NCBI GenBank assembly: GCA_022571175.1
Contig: JACZYI010000105.1
Coordinates: forward strand, 1 to 6,802
Direction of reading: 5' to 3'
DNA: 6,802 nucleotides
Source: Pseudomonadota bacterium
GTDB taxonomy: Bacteria; Pseudomonadota; Alphaproteobacteria; Sphingomonadales; SMXR01
The position numbers and the translations under genes are program-made. The notes under the pieces are model-generated. The model made no database searches and had not been told where the DNA came from. It worked only from the letters and a program-made list of their open reading frames with translations. Below, piece by piece: positions 1 through 6,488 of the stretch. Within the stretch, counting starts at the first letter, position 1. Every line of letters starts with the position of its first letter.

Positions 1-1428
1 CCGGAATAAAAACCACAGAAGCGCAGCAATGCCCGCCAGCACGGCAGCGCTCAGGATGCCCAGGTTTCCGCCAAGTGCTAACAGGAGCGCCGGTGTTATG
101 GTGAGCGCTCCAACTTCAATTTTTGTAACGCCGCGCGCGATCAAACCGCTGGTCAAAATCAGAAAACCAAGGGTGAACAGGGTGAAGCCGGTGAGCTGTT
201 CGTTGGCTTGTGCGAACAGGCGCCATCTTTCCACAAAGCCTGCATCCGCGTCAGAGATCAAGCCATAGAGTGACGATATGGTCAGGCCCAGCAGCACCAT
301 AACAAGGGAAAAAGCGACCAGCCCCCTGATTACGCCTAGCCAATGGGCAACATTTTTCTTGCGGGCCATAAAAATTGCACCGCCAAAAGTTCCGATACTG
401 ATCAGGAGAACCAGCCAGCTTGAGGGGAGGGAATAGCTCACCAGCATGGAGCCCACCAGATTGAAATAGACCGCATCATCTCCTTCGGGCAACGGCAAGG
501 TCATATGACCAAGAGCCCGGCTCATGCCAAGGGCATAATTCCCCATATGTTGCAGCGAGGCGGTGGACATATTCTCGGCCGAGTCACTGGGCGCGTGATA
601 GTCGTAGAAGCCTTCAATATAGGCAAAGTTCAGGCCCTGGAGCCCGGCTTCTTTTGAGATGGACAGGTCCGTATCATTAGGCATGCGGCTGTAGACTTCG
701 TAAGATATGGCGTTGGCAAAAATGCGGGGGGCGGCCCTTTGCATGACCTCGATAAGGGCGCTGTTTCCCACGCTGGTCTCGAACATATAGACCGTGCCGG
801 AACTGCCCCGAGCCTCAAAGTTCAACACCAGTCCGACTTGGCTTGCGAGCTCGCTATCGTGGAAAAAAGCCTGTGCCCCGAGCAAGCCCATTTCCTCGCC
901 ATCGGTAATCAGGACCATCAGGTCAGTTTCCAGTGGCGGCAGATTATCAAGCGCACGCACGGTCTCAAGGATGGTAGCAACGCCAGCACCATCATCGCTG
1001 GCGCCCAAGGACTGGGGTCTTGAATCATAGTGCGCCATCAGCACCAGATCCTTGCCCGAGCCCCTGGTGCCCGCTTTCCGGGCGATAATATTTTCCACGC
1101 GGGCCATAATCGCCGGTCGGCCAAAACGGGCATAGTCGTAAAAAATTTCGGTGGCCTGAATTTCTATCTCAAAGCCGAGCGCCTCCAGTTCCGAGACGAT
1201 ATAGTCCCGCACCTCGCGGGCCTCGGGCGTGCCCATGGGATGAGATTTTTGGGCAATTATTTTTACATGCTCATGGGCGCGGGTGGCTGAAAAATCATCC
1301 GCAGGGGCATCCATTGGTGCGGGTTCAGTGGGCGCGGTGGAAGCAAAACTTAACCAGCCCACAAGAGCCAGAAAAACCGGAAGCATCAGCGCCTGCATAA
1401 TTTGTTTTTGTGATTGATCCCCAAGCAT
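1..1428 (-). CDS. M28-family zinc metallopeptidase with C-terminal membrane helices (3' end cut by window edge)
   Basis: Predicted membrane-attached aminopeptidase of family M28, resembling the ERMP1/Fxna type in which a peptidase domain precedes several membrane helices. The frame runs open from ATG at 1428 to the window edge, giving 476 visible residues without a stop. Residues ~12-31 form a hydrophobic signal peptide or anchor, so the peptidase domain (~45-310) is probably outside the cytoplasm. The complete M28 active-site set is visible: H133 in AHYDS, D145 in SDDGAG, catalytic E178 and ligand E179 in DGEEMG, E205 in NFEARG, and H278 in YDYHAPSD. Later hydrophobic stretches at ~336-355, 364-391, 415-433 and 441-475 look like transmembrane helices. 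It lies 57 bp beyond the TetR stop on the same strand, so read-through is possible, but nothing ties it to phenylacetate catabolism. The substrate is unknown. Family assignment is firm; exact length and function are not. Confidence 0.9.
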   Translation of the reverse strand, partial: MLGDQSQKQIMQALMLPVFLALVGWLSFASTAPTEPAPMDAPADDFSATRAHEHVKIIAQKSHPMGTPEAREVRDYIVSELEALGFEIEIQATEIFYDYARFGRPAIMARVENIIARKAGTRGSGKDLVLMAHYDSRPQSLGASDDGAGVATILETVRALDNLPPLETDLMVLITDGEEMGLLGAQAFFHDSELASQVGLVLNFEARGSSGTVYMFETSVGNSALIEVMQRAAPRIFANAISYEVYSRMPNDTDLSISKEAGLQGLNFAYIEGFYDYHAPSDSAENMSTASLQHMGNYALGMSRALGHMTLPLPEGDDAVYFNLVGSMLVSYSLPSSWLVLLISIGTFGGAIFMARKKNVAHWLGVIRGLVAFSLVMVLLGLTISSLYGLISDADAGFVERWRLFAQANEQLTGFTLFTLGFLILTSGLIARGVTKIEVGALTITPALLLALGGNLGILSAAVLAGIAALLWFLFR

Positions 1429-1436
1429 ATCGCTTT

Positions 1437-1445
1437 CCCCCCCCC
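1437..1445 (-). repeat. G9 homopolymer in the ribosome-binding region of the M28 peptidase gene
   Basis: Nine consecutive C on the plus strand, read as nine G on the coding strand, end 8 nt before the ATG at 1428. The tract is the only Shine-Dalgarno-like sequence in front of this gene. Homopolymers of this length can change length during replication, which here would alter ribosome-binding spacing but not the reading frame. The tract itself is seen; any effect on expression is inference. Confidence 0.6.
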
Positions 1446-1485
1446 AATATTCAGAGCAGACCTTAGCAGGGCTATTGCGAGAATT

Positions 1486-2118
1486 CTATGGGCCAGAATC
1501 TCGTTTATCAGGGTCCGGTTGTCGCCTGATATCAGGCAGGCCCCTCAGGAAAATTTCGGCCACCAGGTCGGCGAACAAGTCATGGCTCAAGGCGCCCCCC
1601 GGCTGGTACCAGGTATAGGTCCAGTTAATCATGCCCATGAAAATCATGGCCACTGGCTTGCGGTATTTCTCGCGGCTTACCAGCTCTGGATTGATGCTGG
1701 AAATCACGTCCAGTATCCGGTCCACAACCTGGTTTTCCGAGGCCACAATTTCGCTGCGCAGATGGTCGGGCAAGGCACCAATCTCATTGGAAAGCACGAT
1801 ATGCTGTGCCCGGGACGCCACATATATTTCCATGAACGCCCGTGCCAGCTCACGCAGTTTATGTTCCCCGTCTCCATCACCCGCCGCAATCGCTGTGGCG
1901 GTTTTATAGAGCAAGTCCGTATGACCTTTCATGACCGCATGGAGGATTTCTTCCTTGGAGGAAAAATAATGATAAAGCGCTGCCTCGGAGGTACCACAGG
2001 CTTTCGCCAGGCTGGATATGGATGATTTATGGAACCCTTCGGAGGCGAAAAGCTCAGCAGCTTTATCGACGAATGACTGTCGTCGCTGGTCGTAATCTGT
2101 GGCTTGTGTACGCGCCAT
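1486..2118 (-). CDS. TetR/AcrR-family transcriptional regulator, probable repressor of the paa operon
   Basis: A 210-residue one-domain-per-half TetR protein, the usual length for the family. The N-terminal DNA-binding domain covers residues ~10-60, with the helix-turn-helix at ~32-52 (SSISSLAKACGTSEAALYHYF). The C-terminal ligand domain contains the motif N165-WTYTWYQPGG-G175 near its end, a pattern I associate with TetR regulators that sense acyl-CoA type ligands. The start is ATG 2118, preceded by a weak GGA 8 nt upstream. It follows the paaE stop by only 15 bp, so it is probably the last gene of the paa transcript and regulates itself along with the operon. In beta- and gammaproteobacteria a TetR protein, PaaR, represses paa genes and responds to phenylacetyl-CoA. 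By analogy this is a PaaR-like repressor acting at the site near 5953-5964, but the sequence does not prove its target or ligand. I leave the symbol blank for that reason. Confidence 0.9.
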   Translation of the reverse strand: MARTQATDYDQRRQSFVDKAAELFASEGFHKSSISSLAKACGTSEAALYHYFSSKEEILHAVMKGHTDLLYKTATAIAAGDGDGEHKLRELARAFMEIYVASRAQHIVLSNEIGALPDHLRSEIVASENQVVDRILDVISSINPELVSREKYRKPVAMIFMGMINWTYTWYQPGGALSHDLFADLVAEIFLRGLPDIRRQPDPDKRDSGP

Positions 2119-2133
2119 ATCTATTTTCCGAAC

Positions 2134-3216
2134 TTAGTCGTCAAAACTCAGCACCACCTCATCGGTGGTGGGCGTGGACTGGCAGGTCAAAACATATCCG
2201 GCTTCCAGTTCTTCCTTTTCCAGCCCGTAATTCAATGCCATATCCACCGCGCCCTCCAGAACCCTGGCCCGGCAGGTGCAACAGACGGCTCCTTTGCAGG
2301 CATAGGGCACATCGGTGCCTGCATCCAGAGCCGCATCCAGAATGCTCAGATCGTCGCTGGTGAAATCAAAGCTGGTTTTCTCCCCATCAAGAATGACCGA
2401 AATCCGGGCGTTCCTGGTGGTGGGGTCGGCTGTGGGTGCCAGCCTGGCCTTGTCAGCCGGGGGTGTGTCTTCAGGGCCGCTGATAAAGCGTTCAATATGA
2501 ATGGCATCGGCTTTGACTCCCGCCTTGAGCAGGCTTTTCTCGACCCCGTCCATCATTGGAGCTGGACCACAAATGAAAAAGGCGTCAATTTTTTTTGCGT
2601 CCACCAGGCCTGACAAAAATTCCGTACATTTTTCTTCTGTCAACAGACCGTTATAGAGCGCCACTTCACTGGCGCCATTTTGCAGCACATGAAACAGGCG
2701 AAAACGGTTGAGGTATTTATTCTTCAACCGGGCAAGCGCTTCGCCAAAAATAATCGAGTCCTGATCCCGGTTGCCATAGACCAGGGTGAAACTGCTGTCC
2801 GGTTCCTCGAAAAGCGTGGTTTTAATCAGCGACAGGATGGGCGTAATGCCACTGCCACCGGAAAAGGCCACATAATTTTTCCGGGCTGATTTATCCAGTT
2901 CGGTAAAAAAGTGCCCGGCGGGTGGCAGCACCTCTAGCAGGTCCCCTGCTTTCAGTTGCCGGTTGCAAAAGCCCGAAAAACGCCCGCCTTCAATTTGCTT
3001 GACGGCGATGCGCAGTTCATTTTCCTGTACCCCGGTGCAAACCGAATAGCAACGCCTGAGCTCTTCGCCTGCGATCTCGGTTTTCAGGGTTATATGCTGG
3101 CCTTGCACATAGCGAAAACTGTCTTCCAGATCTGAGGGAACCTCAAACAGGATTGAGACCGCATCAGGCGTTTCGCGGCGGACTTCCGCCACCATTAACT
3201 GGTGAAATTTTTTCAT
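2134..3216 (-). CDS. paaE: Phenylacetyl-CoA epoxidase reductase subunit PaaE
   Basis: Electron-transfer subunit that passes electrons from NADPH through FAD and a [2Fe-2S] cluster to the di-iron centre of PaaA, in the cytoplasm. The 360 residues match the usual PaaE length. The ferredoxin-reductase part spans ~1-235, with the flavin-binding R55-x-Y57-S58 motif, the nucleotide-binding GGSGITP at 120-126 and ICGPAPMM at 215-222. A plant-type ferredoxin domain follows at ~270-360, with all four cluster cysteines C307, C312, C315 and C345 (CKGAVCCTC, then LTC). This reductase-then-ferredoxin order is characteristic of PaaE. Start ATG 3216 lies 24 bp after the paaD stop. It has no strong Shine-Dalgarno sequence (upstream is A/T-rich), and no better start is seen; translation may depend on ribosomes arriving from paaD. 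No key residue is missing. Confidence 0.97.
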   Translation of the reverse strand: MKKFHQLMVAEVRRETPDAVSILFEVPSDLEDSFRYVQGQHITLKTEIAGEELRRCYSVCTGVQENELRIAVKQIEGGRFSGFCNRQLKAGDLLEVLPPAGHFFTELDKSARKNYVAFSGGSGITPILSLIKTTLFEEPDSSFTLVYGNRDQDSIIFGEALARLKNKYLNRFRLFHVLQNGASEVALYNGLLTEEKCTEFLSGLVDAKKIDAFFICGPAPMMDGVEKSLLKAGVKADAIHIERFISGPEDTPPADKARLAPTADPTTRNARISVILDGEKTSFDFTSDDLSILDAALDAGTDVPYACKGAVCCTCRARVLEGAVDMALNYGLEKEELEAGYVLTCQSTPTTDEVVLSFDD

Positions 3217-3240
3217 GAATAAAAGTTTATCTCATTTGAA

Positions 3241-3750
3241 CTAGATGCATTTGAAATATTCGAAGGGTTCTGCACAATCATCGCATTTATAAAGGGATTT
3301 GCAGGGAGTTGAACCAAATTCGGATATGCGCGTGGTCCGGGATGAGCGGCATTGTGGGCATTCTATTTCGAGCTTGGCCCCCATCAAGACCTTCTTGCTG
3401 GTGGTGGCTGTGATCGGTGGGGCAATGCCATATTCCCTGAGTTTGCGGCGACCCTCTTCTGAAATCCAGTCGGTGGTCCAGGTGGGGGTCAGCTTGGTTG
3501 TGAGCCTGAATTCATAACCCGCATCTTCCAGCTTTTCAGCCACCAGCAGCTCAATAAAATGGGTGGCGGGACAGGCGGTATAGGTGGTGGTCAGCACCAC
3601 TTCCACCCGGCCATCCGGCTCCAGGTTAATCTCACGAATTATGCCCAGGTCCATCAAGGTCAAAGCCGGTATTTCCGGGTCTTCAAGCTCGGACAAAAGC
3701 TGCCATATGGCTTCGGTTTTTTCGTCGCGGGGTCTGGCTTCAGAAGTCAT
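3241..3750 (-). CDS. paaD: Phenylacetate degradation protein PaaD (DUF59/MIP18-type Fe-S maturation factor)
   Basis: PaaD is needed for an active epoxidase and is thought to help assemble or repair the Fe-S cluster of PaaE; it is not a subunit of the purified complex. The 169-residue product has a MIP18/DUF59 domain at ~10-105. It shows DPEIPALTLMDLGII at 24-38 and the invariant cysteine C60 in TACPATH. A C-terminal zinc ribbon has pairs C131/C134 and C156/C159, with extra cysteines C150 and C168. The frame stays open upstream to 4071, but that extension overlaps paaC in another frame and has no PaaD similarity. I therefore set the start at ATG 3750 (MTSEARP), 7 bp after the paaC stop. The tight spacing suggests translational coupling to paaC. 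Confidence 0.95.
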   Translation of the reverse strand: MTSEARPRDEKTEAIWQLLSELEDPEIPALTLMDLGIIREINLEPDGRVEVVLTTTYTACPATHFIELLVAEKLEDAGYEFRLTTKLTPTWTTDWISEEGRRKLREYGIAPPITATTSKKVLMGAKLEIECPQCRSSRTTRISEFGSTPCKSLYKCDDCAEPFEYFKCI

Positions 3751-3757
3751 GCCAGCA

Positions 3758-4525
3758 CTACCAGTCAAGGCCGGGATAAGCGCGTTGCAAAAACTGCATT
3801 TCCGCCAGCATGGGCCCCAGATGTTCCGAGTGATTGCCTTTTCTGCCGCCGGATACGACGACCTGGCCTTTGGGGAGGCGAAGCCCGGCATCTTTAAGAA
3901 CAGTCTGGACTGCCGTGTTCCACGGGTCTTGCAGTGCAGATAAATCCACTGCAATCCCTTCGGCCAGGAGGAGCGCGTCAACGCCATCCGTCTCAAACAG
4001 TTCACCGGTAAAGCGCCAGAGATTATCAAGCGCCGTTTGCATTCGTTGGTGGCTTTCAGGGGTGCCACCACCGAGCCGCCGCACCCAGTCGGCAGAAAAC
4101 TTTACATGATAGGCCACTTCCTTGATGGCCTTCCCGGCAATGCCGGCAAGTGTTTCATCCTTGCTTGATTGCAGAGCCTCTAAATGTAGATGCTGAAAAG
4201 TGGAAAAAAGAAAATGGCGCATGATGGTCTGGCCGAAATCACCATTGGGCTGCTCCACCAGCAGACAATTTCTGAACTCCAGCTCGTCCCTGAGATAGGC
4301 CATGGCGTCTGCGTCGCGTGATTTGCCCTCAACTTCGCCAGCGTAGCCCAAATAAAGATTGGCCTGACCAATCATGTCCAGCGAGAAGTTGGTGAGCGCA
4401 ATATCAAGCTCCAGCTGTGGCCCGTGACCACACCATTCACCCAAACGCTGTCCCAGTATCAGGCTGTTATCCCCCAGCCTCTGGGCATATTCGACCAGCG
4501 CCATTTGTTTGTTTTTGTTTGTCAC
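3758..4525 (-). CDS. paaC: Phenylacetyl-CoA epoxidase structural subunit PaaC
   Basis: Ferritin-like subunit that pairs with PaaA in the epoxidase complex and stabilises it. PaaC proteins lack a working di-iron site. The 255 residues compare with about 250 in characterised homologues. Family hallmarks are ILGQRLGEWCGHGPQLELDIAL at 23-44, LLVEQPNGDF at 88-97, AIKEVAYHVKFSADW at 133-147 and NLWRFTGELF at 168-177. Translation begins with GTG at 4525, not ATG: GGAG lies exactly 7 nt upstream, whereas the in-frame ATG at codon 8 (4504) has no Shine-Dalgarno sequence. It follows the paaB stop by 14 bp. Confidence 0.96.
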   Translation of the reverse strand: MTNKNKQMALVEYAQRLGDNSLILGQRLGEWCGHGPQLELDIALTNFSLDMIGQANLYLGYAGEVEGKSRDADAMAYLRDELEFRNCLLVEQPNGDFGQTIMRHFLFSTFQHLHLEALQSSKDETLAGIAGKAIKEVAYHVKFSADWVRRLGGGTPESHQRMQTALDNLWRFTGELFETDGVDALLLAEGIAVDLSALQDPWNTAVQTVLKDAGLRLPKGQVVVSGGRKGNHSEHLGPMLAEMQFLQRAYPGLDW

Positions 4526-4532
4526 CTAGGGT

Positions 4533-4536
4533 CTCC
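4533..4536 (-). promoter_or_regulatory. Ribosome binding site deciding the GTG start of paaC
   Basis: GGAG on the minus strand is separated by 7 nt from GTG at 4525. This supports the GTG over the in-frame ATG seven codons later. It lies in the 14-bp gap after the paaB stop. Confidence 0.7.
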
Positions 4537-4539
4537 AGC

Positions 4540-4869
4540 TTACATATATTCAACGTCTTTAGGAATTTTATAAAAGGTCGGGTGCCGGTATATCTTGTCT
4601 TTGGCCGGCTCAAACAGCATGCCCTCATCTTCGGGGTCAGATGCGGTGATCTCCCTTGAAGGCACCACCCAAAGGCTTATGCCCTCCTGCCTGCGGGTAT
4701 AGACATCGCGGGCGGCTTCGAGCGCGGTGGTGCTGTCAGTGGCGTGAACGCTGCCCACATGTTTATGGGCCAGTCCGTTTTTGGAGCGGATAAAAACCTC
4801 ATAGAGCGGCCATTCCTTGCCTGTGATCTGCCCTTTCTTGCCTTTCATCTGGCGTTCCTTGCTTGTCAT
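4540..4869 (-). CDS. paaB: Phenylacetyl-CoA epoxidase subunit PaaB
   Basis: Small subunit that bridges PaaA-PaaC units in the epoxidase complex and helps PaaE interact with it. The conserved core begins at about W20 (WPLYEVFIRSKNGLAHKHVG) and runs to the C-terminus with YTRRQEGISLWVV and YRHPTFYKIP. The 109-residue product is about 14 residues longer than the ~95-residue E. coli protein. All the extra length is N-terminal, from tandem 7-residue units (SKERQMK, GKKGQIT, then GKE). Start ATG 4869 has AAGGA 7 nt upstream. The in-frame ATG at codon 8 (4848) also has AAGGA at exactly 7 nt, so the protein may start at either or both. It sits 32 bp after the paaA stop. Confidence 0.96.
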   Translation of the reverse strand: MTSKERQMKGKKGQITGKEWPLYEVFIRSKNGLAHKHVGSVHATDSTTALEAARDVYTRRQEGISLWVVPSREITASDPEDEGMLFEPAKDKIYRHPTFYKIPKDVEYM

Positions 4870-4884
4870 TTGAGTGTCCTTTCG
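4822..4884 (-). repeat. Three degenerate tandem 21-nt units spanning the paaB ribosome-binding site and start
   Basis: Units on the coding strand are 4884-4864, 4863-4843 and 4842-4822, followed by a partial fourth (GGCAAGGAATGG) that enters the PaaB core. The first and second match at 13 of 21 positions, the second and third at 15 of 21. Each carries a purine-rich AAGGA/AAGAA and, 7 nt later, ATG, ATG or ATC. Counts were made by hand. Confidence 0.6.
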
Positions 4885-4901
4885 CCTTCAAACGGGCCCG
4901 A

Positions 4902-5891
4902 TCAAGCCGCAGCCGCCTGCTTTTTCTGTTCATAGGCGAGCGCTGCATCGCGCACCCATTTGCCATCTTCCCAGGCCTTGATGCGGGCATCCAGCCGTTC
5001 CTTGTTGCAGGGGCCGTTGCCGCTGATGACCTGATAAAATTCATCCCAGTCAATTTCGCCAAAGTCGTAATGGTCTCTCTTTTTATTCCATTTCAGGTCC
5101 GGGTCCGGCACCTCCAGACCGAGAAATTCGGCCTGGGGCACGGTCACATCAATAAATTTCTGGCGGAGGGTGTCGTTGGAGGTTCGTTTGATTTTCCATT
5201 TCAGGGACTGGGCTGAATGGGGGGAGTCGGCATCGGGTGGGCCGAACATCATCAAGGAAGGCCACCACCAGCGGTCAATGGCACTTTGGGCCATCACTTT
5301 TTGCGCTGGCGAGCCATGGGCCATGGCAATCATGATTTCATAGCCCTGGCGCTGATGAAAACTTTCTTCCTTGCAAATTCTGACCATGGCGCGGGCATAG
5401 GGTCCAAAAGACGTGCGACACAAGGGAACCTGATTCATAATGGCCGCCCCATCCACCAGCCAGCCAATGGCACCCATATCGGCCCAGGTGAGGGTGGGAT
5501 AATTGAAGATTGAGGAATATTTTGCCGAGCCGCTATGAAGCTGCTCAATCATTTGATCGCGGGAAATGCCGAGGGTTTCAGTGGCACTATACAGATAAAG
5601 TCCATGCCCGGCTTCATCCTGAACCTTGGCCAGCAAAATCATTTTGCGGCGCAGGCTGGGAGCTCGCCCAATCCAGTTGCCTTCGGGCAGCATGCCGACG
5701 ATTTCAGAATGTGCATGCTGGCTCATTTGCCGGATTAAAGTGTGGCGATAGGCCTCGGGCATCCAGTCTTTGGGCTCGATTGTGATGTCCGCATCAATTT
5801 TCTTCTGAAAGGCTTTCGCTTCCGGGCTGTCCTTACCGGTTATAGACTCTGTCATAGCTGTTGTAGACTTTGGCTTTCCGGACTTTGTCAC
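4902..5891 (-). CDS. paaA: Phenylacetyl-CoA epoxidase catalytic subunit PaaA
   Basis: Di-iron oxygenase subunit that inserts one oxygen atom of O2 into the aromatic ring of phenylacetyl-CoA, giving the 1,2-epoxide; cytoplasmic. The 329 residues contain the full set expected for the di-iron site: E63 ([13 protein letters not shown]), E93-x-x-H96 ([13 protein letters not shown]), D147 and E176-x-x-H179 ([12 protein letters not shown]). These equal E. coli positions 42, 72, 75, 126, 155 and 158 with a constant offset of 21, so the core appears intact. The offset reflects a ~20-residue polar N-terminal extension. Start GTG 5891 is chosen because GGAG lies 7 nt upstream. Starting at ATG codon 13 (5855) would remove over half of the extension but lacks a comparable ribosome-binding site. 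It is the first gene of the operon, with a ~42-nt predicted leader. Confidence 0.97.
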   Translation of the reverse strand: MTKSGKPKSTTAMTESITGKDSPEAKAFQKKIDADITIEPKDWMPEAYRHTLIRQMSQHAHSEIVGMLPEGNWIGRAPSLRRKMILLAKVQDEAGHGLYLYSATETLGISRDQMIEQLHSGSAKYSSIFNYPTLTWADMGAIGWLVDGAAIMNQVPLCRTSFGPYARAMVRICKEESFHQRQGYEIMIAMAHGSPAQKVMAQSAIDRWWWPSLMMFGPPDADSPHSAQSLKWKIKRTSNDTLRQKFIDVTVPQAEFLGLEVPDPDLKWNKKRDHYDFGEIDWDEFYQVISGNGPCNKERLDARIKAWEDGKWVRDAALAYEQKKQAAAA

Positions 5892-5898
5892 AAGGCAT

Positions 5899-5902
5899 CT
5901 CC
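5899..5902 (-). promoter_or_regulatory. Ribosome binding site deciding the GTG start of paaA
   Basis: GGAG on the minus strand lies 7 nt before GTG 5891, the same motif and spacing as at paaC. An ATG inside this spacer (5897) is out of frame with PaaA. Confidence 0.7.
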
Positions 5903-5939
5903 AAGGCTAAATCGGGCTCAAGACTGCTGAAATCAGCGA

Positions 5940-5968
5940 ATTATATAATAATCCGAACGGTCGGTCAA
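5940..5968 (-). promoter_or_regulatory. sigma70-type promoter of the paaABCDE-tetR operon
   Basis: On the minus strand a -35 box TTGACC (5968-5963) is followed after exactly 17 bp by a perfect -10 box TATAAT (5945-5940). Sequence just upstream of the -35 (about 5969-5986) is almost pure A/T and could serve as an UP element. Transcription would begin near 5933, giving a leader of about 42 nt before paaA. It is the only convincing promoter I see between paaK and paaA. Confidence 0.8.
5953..5964. promoter_or_regulatory. Probable TetR-family operator overlapping the paa promoter
   Basis: CCGAACGGTCGG is a 12-bp inverted repeat with 5 of 6 pairs matching, centred at 5958/5959. It lies in the promoter spacer and touches the last bases of the -35 box, so a bound protein would block RNA polymerase. 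Short CCGA...TCGG palindromes of this kind are typical TetR-family sites. The TetR protein encoded at the operon's end is the likely ligand (inference). Confidence 0.65.
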
Positions 5969-6012
5969 TTAATTAAATTAAAATGACCAACAAGGCGTAA
6001 ATTTTGCCAAAA

Positions 6013-6366
6013 TCAGTTCCTTAAATCGAAGATACGCTTGGCTTTGCCCTCGGAACGCTCAATCTCAAACGGGTCCACCACCCGCACGCTGGCCCGAATG
6101 TAGGCATGGCTTTTGATACGCACAGCCAGATCATTTGCGGCGGCATCCTGATCTTCCCGGTTGGCCGCTTGCGCGTTGGCCTCAACCACAACCGTCAATT
6201 CATCCAGGTTTTTCTCGCGCCTGATCTCGAGGCGATAATGGGGAGAGAGCCGCTTGTCCTTCAGGATTTGTTCTTCGATTTGCGAGGGGAAGAAATTCAC
6301 TCCACGGATAATCATCATATCATCCGAGCGCCCGCGAATGGGTGTCATGCGCCTCATGCTGCGTGC
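6013..6366 (-). pseudogene. paaK: Phenylacetate-CoA ligase PaaK, C-terminal fragment only
   Basis: PaaK activates phenylacetate to phenylacetyl-CoA with ATP, the first step of the pathway and the source of the epoxidase substrate. Here only the C-terminal AMP-binding lid domain remains, about 117 codons of the usual ~430-440. Similarity begins at ARSMRRM (codon at 6366) and continues through the hinge GRSDDM, then MIIRGVNFFPSQIEEQIL, LSPHY, LDELTVVVEA, and the terminal ERSEGKAKRIFD with the catalytic-lysine region, ending at TGA 6013. The reading frame stays open upstream to 6504, and a GTG at 6438 could start a 141-residue product, but that extra sequence does not resemble PaaK. Without the large N-terminal domain (ATP and substrate binding) it cannot act as a ligase. 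It is either a truncated pseudogene or a gene cut by an assembly error. Confidence 0.85.
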
Positions 6367-6488
6367 CTCCCTTAGCTGCATGAGCCTAACAAAACGTGCT
6401 CTTTCAGACGAGTCAGTTGTCCGCGCGTCCGTCTTCACCGATCCCGCGCCCGCTGGGGCGGGTTGGCGCGCCGGCTTACCCTTCCCCC
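6367..6488. other. Junction segment between the paaK fragment and the GC-rich flank
   Basis: These 122 bases hold no gene I can support. Positions ~6367-6420 are only moderately GC-rich and resemble neither PaaK nor the neighbouring small protein. From ~6421 the sequence becomes strongly GC-rich. A short hairpin (6449-6453 with 6458-6462) is present but has no T-run. The break in PaaK homology falls at the left edge of this segment. Confidence 0.5.

Noticed and set aside
1524..1537. Perfect 14-bp palindrome GCCTGATATCAGGC
   Set aside because: It lies within the 3' coding part of the TetR gene, and about 0.4 such palindromes are expected by chance in a window this size.
1414..2025. 203-codon plus-strand open frame
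   Set aside because: It lies antisense to the TetR gene, has no recognisable domain and is explained by codon bias of the real gene on the other strand.
3751..4071. Upstream extension of the paaD frame giving a 276-residue protein
   Set aside because: The extra part overlaps paaC in another frame and has no PaaD similarity; ATG 3750 gives a normal full-length PaaD.
5944..5949. TATAAT on the plus strand, which could suggest a divergent promoter toward paaK
   Set aside because: It arises because the minus-strand -10 region is itself palindromic. There is no -35 box at the proper distance and no plus-strand gene to drive.
6001..6013. ATTTTG-C-CAAAAT inverted repeat just after paaK, considered as a terminator
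   Set aside because: The centre is a single base, so a hairpin would lose most of its stem. The remaining A/T pairs are weak and no T-run follows.
6384..6390. GCCTAAC / GTTAGGC, which matches an integron attC core site
   Set aside because: No partner core of the required form lies at the expected distance on either side, and there is no integrase in the window. Probably chance.
6449..6462. CCCGC-N4-GCGGG hairpin downstream of the zinc-ribbon gene, considered as a terminator
   Set aside because: Only five pairs and no T-run on the minus strand; such hairpins are frequent in GC-rich DNA.
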